Assembly (NCBI RefSeq): GCF_016834455.1
Contig: NZ_CP069213.1
Location: 4,131,501-4,195,500 of the forward strand
Direction: 5' to 3'
Length of the DNA: 64,000 nucleotides
DNA from: Shewanella litorisediminis
GTDB lineage: Bacteria; Pseudomonadota; Gammaproteobacteria; Enterobacterales; Shewanellaceae
The stretch's first letter is position 1; every line of letters starts with the position of its first letter. Positions 43,324-51,626 of this stretch are shown here, piece after piece. The notes beneath the pieces were generated by a model. It did not search any database. It was given only the letters and a program-made list of their open reading frames with translations, and had not been told where the DNA came from. Position numbers and translations under genes: made by a program.

Positions 43324-43989
43324 TTAATGAACTTCAACCGCTTCCTGACTGGCGGGGGCAATCTCGGCTGAGCCCGGACAATTCACCGGAATATCCAGAC
43401 TCAACTGTTCAAACTCGTTGGCTTCCACGGCAAAGAATGCCTTGGCAAGCTGGGCAACTGTGGCGTAAAAGGCCGCACTGGGCGCCTTGGCCACCGCATC
43501 ACAGAAGCGGTCTATCCAGCTGCCGATATGGCGCTGATAGAAGGCCAGCTGGCGATAACCGGGGGCTTCGAGAATAAGCACGCCCATGACTTCACACAGG
43601 GCTGCCACGTGGTCTTCGGGTTCCTTAACGTTTTCTTCGCGCTCAAAGCCCATCTGGGCCAGGTCCTGACGCAAGAGCGCCAGCGGCGTGTCCATCAGGG
43701 ACCCGGTCATAAACCAGCTGCCATAGGGCAGGATTTCGCCGCAGCCCACGCCGAGAAACAGCGCGAAATACTCGTCTTCCAGCTGCGCCGGAGTGAACTG
43801 GCCGGCGGCCAGCTTGATAGCCGCCCAGGCGCGGGTCATGTCGTTATCCAGTTCATCCTCAACTTCCAGTCCCTGTAAAAAGGCCAGCAGTTCGGCTGAG
43901 GGGGCGCGGCGCAGCAGTGCCGCCAACAACTGGTAAATGTCTGCCCGGAACTGATCGTTTTCTGATACTTGTCGAATAGCTTGGGTCAT
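43324..43989 (-). CDS. TorD-family molybdoenzyme chaperone
   Basis: A 221-residue all-helical protein with the TorD/DmsD pattern: DIYQLLAALLRRAPSAELL at the start, the EDEYFALFLGVGCGEILPYGSW core near 75 and an EPEDHVAALCEVM helix near 125. Such proteins bind Tat signals of molybdoenzymes and assist cofactor loading. It overlaps no gene but lies only 10 bp past the ferredoxin gene. It probably serves FdhA1 and FdhA2. The tail ends in an acidic AEIAPASQEAVEVH stretch. Confidence 0.9.
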   Translation of the reverse strand: MTQAIRQVSENDQFRADIYQLLAALLRRAPSAELLAFLQGLEVEDELDNDMTRAWAAIKLAAGQFTPAQLEDEYFALFLGVGCGEILPYGSWFMTGSLMDTPLALLRQDLAQMGFEREENVKEPEDHVAALCEVMGVLILEAPGYRQLAFYQRHIGSWIDRFCDAVAKAPSAAFYATVAQLAKAFFAVEANEFEQLSLDIPVNCPGSAEIAPASQEAVEVH

Positions 43990-43999
43990 AGCGCGTCTC

Positions 44000-45664
44000 T
44001 TATCTCAGTTGCTTTTCCGGATCTTGAAGAATGTCTTCAAACATGTCTTTCACGCGGCAATCGCCACACATCTTGAGTCGTTCGATGTTGGCCGAAAATG
44101 CCGAGTGCATGCCCACCATATCCAGCATCCGGTGCACCATGGATTGGGTCGCAAAGGGCGCGCCGCAGCGCACACACTCAAAAGGTTTTTCTTCCTTGAG
44201 CACCCTGGCAGCCTGACGGCTGGGGGCATCAAAATTCACCTGGGGCACCAGGCTGATGACCTTTTCGGGGCAGGCGGCTTCACAGAGGCCACACTGCACA
44301 CAGTTTTGTTCGGTAAACAGCAGCTTGGGCTCATCACCGCCATCCTTGAGGGCTGCGGTGGGACAAATAGCCACACAGGACATACACAGGGTGCAGTTAT
44401 CTGTGGCGACTGTGACCTTGCCGAAGGGGATATTGCCCATGGGCAGTATGCTGTTGATGTCGGCAGCCTGGCTGTTGAGGTGGTCGATGGCGGCGAACAG
44501 GGTGTCGCGCTTGCTGCCGCTACCAAAGGCAGCGGGAACCGTGACAGGCCAATCCAGGCTGATGTCGAGTGAGGGCTCCAAATCTGCCAGCTCGGCCTCG
44601 TCTATCAGACGTACCCGGGCAGGCTGCCCCATTTCAGCCAAAATACGGCAAGCCAGCGCAATTTCGCCCTTGAGCATGGCGGTGAGCGTGGGCGCAGTGG
44701 CCTGGGTGTTCAGCACCAGCACTTCGCGTGCCCCCCACGCCAGTGCGGCCAGCCAATGATCCATGGAAGCCACGGTAATTTCTTCCAGTGCCACCGGCAG
44801 CACCTCGCCGGGCAAGGCGCTATTAATGAGGGCGGCGCCCTGATTCTGGTCGTGGAACAGGATCACTGGAGCTTCGAGGGCTTCATCGCGAAAACGTGAA
44901 ACCAGCTTGTTGAGAAAGCTGTGCAGCGCCTGGGGATTGGGCAAATCGTAACTGATGGCGCCCGTTGGACAGGCATTGGTACAGCTGCCGGCGCCGTGAC
45001 ACAGGTAAGGGTCAATTTCGATTTTCTTTTCCACGCTCTGAATGGCATCGGCGGGGCAGAAATTGAGGCAACGGTTACAGCCATTGAGACCATTGCGGTT
45101 ATGGGCGCACAGGTCGGCATTCACCTTCACATATCGGGGCTTGTCGAATTGGCCCACCAGCTCGGGGATTTGCGTCAGCGCGTCTGCCAGTTTGGCCTCG
45201 TCCTGCCCCACGTGAAAATAGCCGGGTGGCAGCATTTCCAACTGGATGGCAGGTTCAATGGACAGGTCGAGCACTATGTCGAAGTGGGGGCGACGAATCG
45301 CCACGGCAGACAGCTGCGCCTGGGTGCCATTTTGCTCCACAGTGGCCTGAAACTGGCCAAGAAAGCCCTTGATGGACACCAGCTTGTTGTAATAACTCTC
45401 GACATCGGACGCGGCATTCATCACCCGCTCAAGGTGAGCCTCATCCTGACTGGAAATATCATCGGTGGCCAGTATGACCCGACTCGCCATGGCAGACAGT
45501 TTGTCTGCGGCCAGACGGGCCAAGTCCTCGGCACCGAGAATAAGGACGTGTCCCTCGGTGGAATAACTCACCGTGGGTGGAATCAGGTTCCCGAGGATCC
45601 GGGTTTGGGCCAGTACCTGACTGCGGATATCCGCGTGTCTGGCCCTGCGTGTTGTCTCTGTCAT
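44000..45664 (-). CDS. Multi-cluster 4Fe-4S protein of the formate region
   Basis: A 554-residue cytoplasmic iron-sulfur protein. Cluster sets are CAHNRNGLNGCNRCLNFCP and CHGAGSCTNACP in the first half, CTLCMSCVAICP and CVQCGLCEAACP in the second, with a late CVRC and CGDC zinc-like pair. A Rossmann-like nucleotide region (VLILGAEDLARLA) leads. The family is found with DUF3305/DUF3306 and TorD in fdh clusters. It may feed electrons or insert clusters. The ATG at 45664 was chosen, but a GTG two codons earlier has a better spaced AGGA. Confidence 0.85.
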   Translation of the reverse strand: MTETTRRARHADIRSQVLAQTRILGNLIPPTVSYSTEGHVLILGAEDLARLAADKLSAMASRVILATDDISSQDEAHLERVMNAASDVESYYNKLVSIKGFLGQFQATVEQNGTQAQLSAVAIRRPHFDIVLDLSIEPAIQLEMLPPGYFHVGQDEAKLADALTQIPELVGQFDKPRYVKVNADLCAHNRNGLNGCNRCLNFCPADAIQSVEKKIEIDPYLCHGAGSCTNACPTGAISYDLPNPQALHSFLNKLVSRFRDEALEAPVILFHDQNQGAALINSALPGEVLPVALEEITVASMDHWLAALAWGAREVLVLNTQATAPTLTAMLKGEIALACRILAEMGQPARVRLIDEAELADLEPSLDISLDWPVTVPAAFGSGSKRDTLFAAIDHLNSQAADINSILPMGNIPFGKVTVATDNCTLCMSCVAICPTAALKDGGDEPKLLFTEQNCVQCGLCEAACPEKVISLVPQVNFDAPSRQAARVLKEEKPFECVRCGAPFATQSMVHRMLDMVGMHSAFSANIERLKMCGDCRVKDMFEDILQDPEKQLR

Positions 45665-45797
45665 GCTCACGTTGCGTTCCTGAACAGTTCTTTGGCTGTT
45701 TCTGTACGTAAGGGTTGGTGTTTTTTTGTTTATTTTGCGCAACTTGCGCCACCTGACCGCCTTAATTACAGCAATTCACATACCAGTTTTGTGGACA

Positions 45798-46427
45798 TTA
45801 AACTCGGTTATACTGACCCTGAGCGACAGGGTGCTCCACCTCAGTGGCCTCCTCCAGGTCATTTTGGGACAACTGCTGTACCTCCTCAGGCAAATTGTCC
45901 TCTGTGCACGCCTGTGTCTCGCCCTCGGGAACCGACTGTGCGGCAGTCTGAGGGTCTTCCTCTTCGTTACTGGCTTCCATCACGTGCCTGAACACCTTTT
46001 TCGCCAGCTCTATCGATGCATCGGCGCTCAGTTTGGGCTGATTGGAATAATCGAGTGCATACTCAATCAGGCCATCGATATGGTTGTATTGGGGCTGCTT
46101 CCACAGGGCGCGCAGGGCGGCCGTGCGGGTCAGAGGGTCCACATCGGTGGACATAAAGCGGGCAAAGCTGCCACCCACTTCGATGGCATCGGGATCCGGC
46201 AGGGGCTCCGGGGGCAACCCGGCGTCGGCCTCAGCATCGATACCCTCTGAAGTATCAGGTGCCGCAGCCCTTGGCTCGTCGGCGAGCTCAGCTGAATCAA
46301 CCGTCGGCAGCGCCTCTGGCTCCGCACTCTGAGCAGGAATGTTGGCAAGTTCCGCGGCCTCTTCAGCCGCCACCGCATCGCGCCGGGCTTGCCAGCGCCC
46401 CAGGAAACCACGGGAGGTATCGTTCAT
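45798..46427 (-). CDS. DUF3306 protein of the formate region
   Basis: A 209-residue protein. The signature FLGRWQARR opens it, a long acidic Glu/Ala/Pro-rich linker follows (residues 20-85), and the DUF3306 core is DPLTRTAALRALWKQPQYNHIDGLIEYALDY. The end is acidic with scattered Gln. The function is unknown; family members lie next to formate dehydrogenase genes. The start touches the DUF3305 stop, so the pair is coupled. 133 bp separate it from the ferredoxin gene. Confidence 0.88.
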   Translation of the reverse strand: MNDTSRGFLGRWQARRDAVAAEEAAELANIPAQSAEPEALPTVDSAELADEPRAAAPDTSEGIDAEADAGLPPEPLPDPDAIEVGGSFARFMSTDVDPLTRTAALRALWKQPQYNHIDGLIEYALDYSNQPKLSADASIELAKKVFRHVMEASNEEEDPQTAAQSVPEGETQACTEDNLPEEVQQLSQNDLEEATEVEHPVAQGQYNRV

Positions 46428-46885
46428 CAGGACCTCCTGGCGTTTGCTTCTGCCAGTTCCTTGCGGCGGTTAACGTGTTTGCGGCGGTGGGCGCTGATTT
46501 CCACTTCGCCGTGACGGGTAATAAAGGCTTCAATCCAGCAGGCGACGGCTTCGGGCATGGCCATGTTCAGCACCGGGGTATCTCCCTCCAGGCATCCGGC
46601 GGCCACATTTTGATCGGCGCTGATACTGGCCGGCACCCAGGTGCCGTCTGCCAATTCATCACAAACGATGTACAGCATGGGATTATCCATATCCAGATTC
46701 AGGCGATAACTTGCACGCTCATCCAGATACAACTCAAGCAGCACCAGCTGCCCTTCTCCTTCGCTTGCCTGGCTGGCCGGGACCACCGAATCCAGCTCCC
46801 AGGTGGAGGAGGTCCATCGTCCCACCTGTTTTTCAACTTTTTTGAGCGACACATACATGGGCCAAACGCTTTGGGTGTGTTGCAT
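46427..46885 (-). CDS. DUF3305 protein of the formate region
   Basis: A 152-residue protein, opening MQHTQSVWPMYVSLKKVEKQ. The DUF3305 pattern is seen: W-x-S-x-x-W-E-L near 30, a LYIVCDE strand, and a closing PEAVACWIEAFITRHGEVEI segment. The start at 46885 has GAGGAA 9 nt before; a longer start at 46927 does not. It is the first gene of the minus-strand formate operon, facing fdhD across a region with inverted repeats. Confidence 0.88.
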   Translation of the reverse strand: MQHTQSVWPMYVSLKKVEKQVGRWTSSTWELDSVVPASQASEGEGQLVLLELYLDERASYRLNLDMDNPMLYIVCDELADGTWVPASISADQNVAAGCLEGDTPVLNMAMPEAVACWIEAFITRHGEVEISAHRRKHVNRRKELAEANARRS

Positions 46886-47014
46886 CTTCTCATTCCTCTG
46901 GGTTGGGTGCGGCCAGAGAGCCCGCACCGGCTCTTCACCCCAGACTGCAAAAAGGGTGCCAGCCGCAGGGCGGAAGAAGTTTGAAGTGGATCATCAAATC
47001 CTTGGTATTTATAG

Positions 47015-47050
47015 GACAATTTGTCCCAGAGTGCAGAACGAGTGGGACAT
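47015..47050. promoter_or_regulatory. Inverted GGACA/TGTCC repeats between DUF3305 and fdhD
   Basis: GGACAA-T-TTGTCC (47015-47027) is a perfect inverted pair. TGTCCCA (47023-47029) also pairs with TGGGACA (47044-47050), 21 bp centre to centre. They lie in the divergent region controlling the formate genes on both sides. A regulator such as the adjacent HTH/binding-domain protein could bind here. Confidence 0.55.
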
Positions 47051-47162
47051 AACAACACGTTCAATGGAAATACCCTTGGAAAACTGCAGTGGCAGATCAC
47101 AGAATCCGGTCGGGTACGATACTTGCTAAGCATCTGGGCACGTTCTCCCTTTGAGGTTCGCC

Positions 47163-48011
47163 ATGACGGCTGCAACACCCCATACCCGCTTTATCAAAAC
47201 CAGTGCTGAGGCACCCTTAACCATTGCCGTGACCGCCGTGGACGAGACAGGCGCCGTGCTCGACAAGCAGATAGCCTGTGAACGCCCCTTAACCCTTTAC
47301 CTCAATTGGCGCCCCATAGTCACCCTGATGACTCTCGGCGCCCGCCCCGAAGCGCTGGCCCTTGGGTACATGAAAAACCAGGGATTTATTAAAGACCTGG
47401 CGCAGCTGGAGTCGGTGATTGTGGATTGGGCGGTCAACTCGGCAGCCATCATCACCCGCGAGCAAACCGAAGACCTTGATAAAAAATTATCGGAAAAAAC
47501 CGTTACCACCGGCTGTGGTCAGGGCACGGTTTACGGCGACCTGATGGCCGGGCTCGACGACATCAAACTGCCGGTGCCCAGTCTCAAACAAAGCACCCTG
47601 TACGGGCTGCTGCGTAACATCAACGACTACAACGACACCTACAAAAATGCCGGCGCCGTGCATGGCTGTGGCCTGTGTGAAGGTGAGCAGATACGCTCCT
47701 TTGTGGAGGACGTGGGCCGCCACAATGCGGTAGACACACTCGCGGGCGAAATGTGGCTCAAGGGCGAGGCAGGCAGCGACAAGATTTTCTATACCACAGG
47801 CCGCTTAACCTCGGAGATGGTTATCAAGGTGGCCAAAATGGGCATACCCGTGCTGCTGTCCCGCAGCGGCGTGACCCAAATGGGGCTGGAGCTGGCCCAA
47901 CAACTCGGAATAACCCTCATTGCCCGAGCCAAAGGACGCCACTTTTTGGTGTATCACGGCGCAGAGACCATCGATTTTAATGCCACCCCAGGGAAGACAG
48001 GACAAGGATAA
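47163..48011 (+). CDS. fdhD: FdhD, sulfurtransferase for formate dehydrogenase
   Basis: A 282-residue protein. It carries sulfur from IscS to the molybdenum cofactor, making FdhA active. The family features are GAVHGCGLCEGEQI, where the CxxC pair binds the sulfur, EDVGRHNAVDTLAG, and YTTGRLTSEMVIKVA. The ATG at 47163 has GAGG 6 nt before it; an upstream TTG at 47151 is possible. It overlaps the next gene by one base and lies divergent from the operon it serves. Confidence 0.94.
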   Translation: MTAATPHTRFIKTSAEAPLTIAVTAVDETGAVLDKQIACERPLTLYLNWRPIVTLMTLGARPEALALGYMKNQGFIKDLAQLESVIVDWAVNSAAIITREQTEDLDKKLSEKTVTTGCGQGTVYGDLMAGLDDIKLPVPSLKQSTLYGLLRNINDYNDTYKNAGAVHGCGLCEGEQIRSFVEDVGRHNAVDTLAGEMWLKGEAGSDKIFYTTGRLTSEMVIKVAKMGIPVLLSRSGVTQMGLELAQQLGITLIARAKGRHFLVYHGAETIDFNATPGKTGQG

Positions 48012-48919
48012 TGACCGACGAAGTGCAGCTGGTTTACATGAGCGCCAAACAGGTGGCCGAATACTTGGACCTCAATGAGAAGAAGGTCTATGCCATGGCC
48101 AATGACCGTATCTTGCCCGCCACCAAGGTAACGGGCAAGTGGTTGTTTCCAAAGGTGCTTATTGACAGGTGGGTAATGGACTCCTGCCACAGTGGCATGC
48201 TCACCGACCGGCTTATTATCACCGGCAGCGATGACCCCTTGCTGTCGATGCTGGTTGCCAGGCTCATGGGCAAGGTGGGCAGTCGTGAACTGGTCAGCTA
48301 CAGCGCCACTGGCTCACGCCTGGGACTGGAACTGCTAGCCAAAGGCTATGCCGATGTCTGCACCCTGCACTGGGGCAGTTTTGATGAACGCAAAATCCGT
48401 CATACCGGGCTGCTCAAGGGATACCAAAACCACCAGCAATGGATACTGGTACATGGCTATAAACGGGCTCAGGGGCTGATAGTGCGGCCTGATATGCACC
48501 ACAGGGTGCAGGATCAGACAGAACTCTTTGCCCAGCCGCTGCGCTGGGTAAAACGCCAGAATGGCGCAGGCAGCCAGCAGCATCTGGAACATTGGTTGAT
48601 GACGACGGGTATGGCGGTAACGGATCTGGATGTGCGTTTTACCGCCTTCAGTGAACGGGAGCTGGCAGGCTATATTGCACGGGAAGATGCCGATATCGGC
48701 TTTGGCTGCCAGGCGGTGGCCAAAGAAAGCGGCCTGGCCTTCGTGCCACTGCTGACCGAGTCGTTTGATTTTGTGATGTCGCAGGGCATTTATTTTCGCC
48801 GCCAACTGCAACAACTGCTGGGCATGCTTACCGCTCCCGACACCCGCCAGGTCGCGGCAATGTTGGGCGGCTACGACTTAAGCGGCGCCGGGCAACTGCT
48901 CTGGTCCCAGGGACAGTGA
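48011..48919 (+). CDS. HTH regulator with periplasmic-binding-protein-like domain
   Basis: A 302-residue one-component regulator. The first 55 residues form a MerR/excisionase-type HTH (MSAKQVAEYLDLNEKKVYAMANDRILPATKVTGKWLFPKVLIDRW). The rest resembles the PBP-like domain of molybdate/tungstate-type regulators, with SGSDDPLL and DIGFGCQAVAKESGLAFVPL strands. This architecture often senses a small ligand. The gene is coupled to fdhD by one base and likely tunes the formate genes to molybdenum or formate. No ligand is shown. Confidence 0.85.
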   Translation: MTDEVQLVYMSAKQVAEYLDLNEKKVYAMANDRILPATKVTGKWLFPKVLIDRWVMDSCHSGMLTDRLIITGSDDPLLSMLVARLMGKVGSRELVSYSATGSRLGLELLAKGYADVCTLHWGSFDERKIRHTGLLKGYQNHQQWILVHGYKRAQGLIVRPDMHHRVQDQTELFAQPLRWVKRQNGAGSQQHLEHWLMTTGMAVTDLDVRFTAFSERELAGYIAREDADIGFGCQAVAKESGLAFVPLLTESFDFVMSQGIYFRRQLQQLLGMLTAPDTRQVAAMLGGYDLSGAGQLLWSQGQ

Positions 48920-49837
48920 TCAGGCGCCGGTTTCAAAGCGCCAGGCCAGTATCCGGGTGATCTTTTGCCCTTGCTGCATTTCTATCACCTTGACTTCGCT
49001 GGCACCACGCTGCGCCAAACGACGCTTGCAAGGGCGCAGGTTATCCCCTTTTGAAACCAGGGTAGTAAACCACAGGCACAGGCCCGGCTCACGGGCGCTT
49101 TCATCTATCAGGCGCATCAAAAAGCTGCGTTCACCACCATCGCACCACAGCTCGGCATCCTGACCACCAAAATTGAGCGTCTGCGGCTTGCCTTGCCCAC
49201 TGACGTGGCGCTGACCACGACTCTTGGCTAAACCTTCGAGTTTACGGTTAGTACCCGAGGCCGCTTCGGCGGCACTGGCATGAAACGGCGGGTTACATAC
49301 ACAAGCGGCAAAGCGCTCATGACTCTGGGTCACCCCGGTGAGGATATGCCTGGCATTGCTTTGAAAGCGCAGACTAATGAGCTTCTCAAGCCCTGGATTG
49401 GCTTTCAGTATGGCCGCCACATTGGTGAGCGATGCCTTGGCGATGTCTGTGGCCACCACGGCCCGGCCGAAACGGCTCGCCGCCAGCAGTGCGTAAATAC
49501 CGTTGGCTCCCGTGCCTATGTCAAGCAAGGGTAACCCCTCGGCTCCCGGCGTTTGCCTGAGCAGATCTTCAAGATGATGCAGGTAATCTACCCGTCCCGG
49601 GATTGGGGGGCACAAAAAGCCTTTGGGAATATCCCAGCGGCTGATGCCATAGTGGTGTTTCAGGAGGGCGCAGTTGAGCGCCTTCACCGCCTCATGGCGG
49701 GCAAAGTCGATGGACAGATTGCCATAGGCATTGGGGCGCACAAAGGGTTTCAGCGGAGGATGGCTTACCATCAGCGCCTGAAAATCATAGCCATCGCGAT
49801 GGGCATTGGCTGGATGCAGCCCCTTGGATTGGGTCAT
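48920..49837 (-). CDS. rlmF: 23S rRNA (adenine-1618-N6) methyltransferase RlmF
   Basis: A 305-residue SAM-dependent methyltransferase. Motif I reads LLDIGTGANGIYALL near 95-110 and the catalytic NPPF motif is in ACVCNPPFHASAAEAA. The N-terminal GLHPANAHRDGYDF matches E. coli YbiN. The first in-frame start (49870) lies in a terminator, so the Met at 49837 or 49849 is likely; no good ribosome site is seen. Convergent with the regulator, no gap. Confidence 0.92.
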   Translation of the reverse strand: MTQSKGLHPANAHRDGYDFQALMVSHPPLKPFVRPNAYGNLSIDFARHEAVKALNCALLKHHYGISRWDIPKGFLCPPIPGRVDYLHHLEDLLRQTPGAEGLPLLDIGTGANGIYALLAASRFGRAVVATDIAKASLTNVAAILKANPGLEKLISLRFQSNARHILTGVTQSHERFAACVCNPPFHASAAEAASGTNRKLEGLAKSRGQRHVSGQGKPQTLNFGGQDAELWCDGGERSFLMRLIDESAREPGLCLWFTTLVSKGDNLRPCKRRLAQRGASEVKVIEMQQGQKITRILAWRFETGA

Positions 49838-49856
49838 TTTTGAGGTCATAGCAGAG

Positions 49857-49879
49857 AAAAACGGCGCCATCCGGCGCCG
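49857..49879 (-). terminator. Terminator of the FliL-like gene
   Basis: GGCGCC (49863-49868) and GGCGCC (49873-49878) form a stem extended by a C-G pair, loop ATCC, with A-run 49857-49861 (T on the minus strand). It precedes rlmF. Confidence 0.85.
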
Positions 49880-49889
49880 CCTTTAGCCT

Positions 49890-50291
49890 TCAATCGTACA
49901 GGTATCGGGTGAAAAGCAGGTTGACTATCAGAGCCTTGCCTGTTTCACCTTCAATGAGTCGGTTAACGGCGGCATAGCATTCACGGCGAATCTCTTCACG
50001 GCCGGTGAGTGACTTTATCTTCTCTTCCGGCTGATTGCCGAGGATTTCGATAATGGCGGCTCGAAGCAGCGGGTCGTGGCGCTCAATCTGAATGAGATCA
50101 TCGGGATTTTTCACCATCAGCTCAACGCTGATGCGCACAAAACCCAGCTTTTTGCGATTGGAAATATAGTTGGTGACTATTTCCGGCTCAAAGCCGTAAT
50201 AGGCATATTCTTCCAGTTTTTTTTCCTCTTCAGCCCAGGCGGGCATACCAAGAGAGATTACCAGTAATACCAGAGTGAGTAAGTACTTCAT
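49890..50291 (-). CDS. FliL-family exported protein
   Basis: A 133-residue protein. The signal peptide (1-20, LLTLVLLVISLGMPAWA) is cleaved rather than kept as a membrane anchor. The mature part matches FliL: KKLGFVRISVELMVKNPDDL, then HDPLLRAAIIEILGNQPEEKIKSLTGREEIRREC, and a closing LLFTRYLYD. Classical FliL sits in the flagellar membrane ring. This copy has no flagellar neighbours and lacks the anchor. The ATG has GGAG 11 nt before. Confidence 0.85.
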   Translation of the reverse strand: MKYLLTLVLLVISLGMPAWAEEEKKLEEYAYYGFEPEIVTNYISNRKKLGFVRISVELMVKNPDDLIQIERHDPLLRAAIIEILGNQPEEKIKSLTGREEIRRECYAAVNRLIEGETGKALIVNLLFTRYLYD

Positions 50292-50401
50292 CAAAACCTG
50301 AACTCCTTGTGAACGGATATGCGTCCGGTCGCCAACTATCGACAGCCACATCAACATGATAGACTTGGGCCGTTGTACTTTTCTATTGTAGCGAGCAACC
50401 C

Positions 50402-50965
50402 ATGAGTGTGACCAGTCTCAGTTTTCCTTACGGCGAATCCATCCGCTGGTTTGCCCCGGACGACCTTGAGGCCCTGCCCGCCACGCCCCTGACCGAATGG
50501 CTATTGGCCACCGGTAGTCTGACCGCCAAACTCAAGTCCCATTGCCACCATTTTGAAGTGAAAGTGCTGGGTGAAGCCCTGCTGCAAACCGCCCCGAACG
50601 AGAGCCAATTGCCCCAGGCCTGGGTGCGCGAAGTGTTGCTTATCCTCGATGGCACCCCCTGGGTATTTGCCCGCACCCTGGTGCCCGAGTCTTTACTGGC
50701 GCGCTGCGGCGATGAACTCACCGGCCTTGGCGACCGTCCATTGGGCGAACTGTTATTCTCCAGTGACCACTTTACTCCGGGGCGCATCGAAGTGGCCGGT
50801 TTCCAATCCTGCGGCACCCTGGCGAGCCTTGCGGCCAGCCTGGGACAAAATGTCCAAGGTCGATTATGGGGCCGTCGGCGCTACTTCGGCTGCGAAGGTG
50901 AAGAGCTGACCGTGAGCGAAATTTTCCTGCCTGCGGCGATGGACATCATCCTCAGCAACCAGTGA
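50402..50965 (+). CDS. ubiC: Chorismate lyase UbiC
   Basis: A 187-residue enzyme that converts chorismate to 4-hydroxybenzoate and pyruvate, the first step of ubiquinone synthesis. The signature residues are in FARTLVP (Arg contacting the product), LGDRPLGELLF, LWGRRRYF and SEIFLP (catalytic Glu). Length fits the family. It has no ubiA directly after it here, unlike E. coli. It is followed 15 bp later by the reductase gene. Confidence 0.94.
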   Translation: MSVTSLSFPYGESIRWFAPDDLEALPATPLTEWLLATGSLTAKLKSHCHHFEVKVLGEALLQTAPNESQLPQAWVREVLLILDGTPWVFARTLVPESLLARCGDELTGLGDRPLGELLFSSDHFTPGRIEVAGFQSCGTLASLAASLGQNVQGRLWGRRRYFGCEGEELTVSEIFLPAAMDIILSNQ

Positions 50966-50980
50966 TCACGGAGCGTGAAG

Positions 50981-51517
50981 ATGGCCAATATCGTTTATAT
51001 CGCAACCAGTCTCGATGGTTTTATCGCCGATAAACATGGCGGTCTGGATTGGCTGCACACCGTTCCTAATCCCGATGGGCTCGATTTTGGCTGGAGTGAA
51101 TTTTTAGCAGGCATAGACGCCATAGTGATGGGGCGCACCACCTTCGAGACGGTGTGCAACTTCGATATGGACTGGCCCTACCCGGTGCCGGTATTCGTAC
51201 TCAGTAACAGCCTGAGTGAGATCCCGCCAAGCCACGCAGACAAAGCGGAACTCGTCAGCGGCGACTTGGCTTCGCTGGTCGCCATGCTCAATGGACGTGG
51301 TTTTCAGCAGCTTTACATTGACGGCGGCAAAACCGTACAGAGCTTTATGGCGGCCAATCTGATTGATGAGCTTATCATCACCCGCCTGCCAATTGTGCTC
51401 GGCGGCGGCACGCCGCTGTTTGCCGAATTGGCATCGACCCAGACCTTTGAACATCTCAGTACCCAGGTGCTGCTGGATGCCATGGTGAAGAGCCACTACC
51501 GCCGTAAACGCGATTGA
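50981..51517 (+). CDS. DHFR/RibD C-terminal-family reductase
   Basis: A 178-residue protein of the dihydrofolate-reductase fold. Markers are IVYIATSLDGFIADKHGGLDWL, the NADPH loop DAIVMGRTTFETV and LYIDGGKTVQSFMAANLIDELIIT. Active-site residues for true DHFR or RibD are not all present, so the substrate is open. The ATG at 50981 has GGAG 7 nt upstream. Probably shares a transcript with ubiC. A terminator follows. Confidence 0.88.
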   Translation: MANIVYIATSLDGFIADKHGGLDWLHTVPNPDGLDFGWSEFLAGIDAIVMGRTTFETVCNFDMDWPYPVPVFVLSNSLSEIPPSHADKAELVSGDLASLVAMLNGRGFQQLYIDGGKTVQSFMAANLIDELIITRLPIVLGGGTPLFAELASTQTFEHLSTQVLLDAMVKSHYRRKRD

Positions 51518-51583
51518 ACCAAGCAGGACAAAATTGATGGCTGCGCCGCCAAACGCTTTAAAACGCAGCAAATCAGCCCGTAA

Positions 51584-51608
51584 AAAACGCCCCATAAAGG
51601 GGCGTTTT
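51584..51608. terminator. Bidirectional terminator
   Basis: AAAACGCCCC (51584-51593) pairs with GGGGCGTTTT (51599-51608), loop ATAAA. It serves the reductase gene and the M6 protease gene (minus). Confidence 0.92.
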
Positions 51609-51626
51609 CGTTGTTAAGGCTTAACT

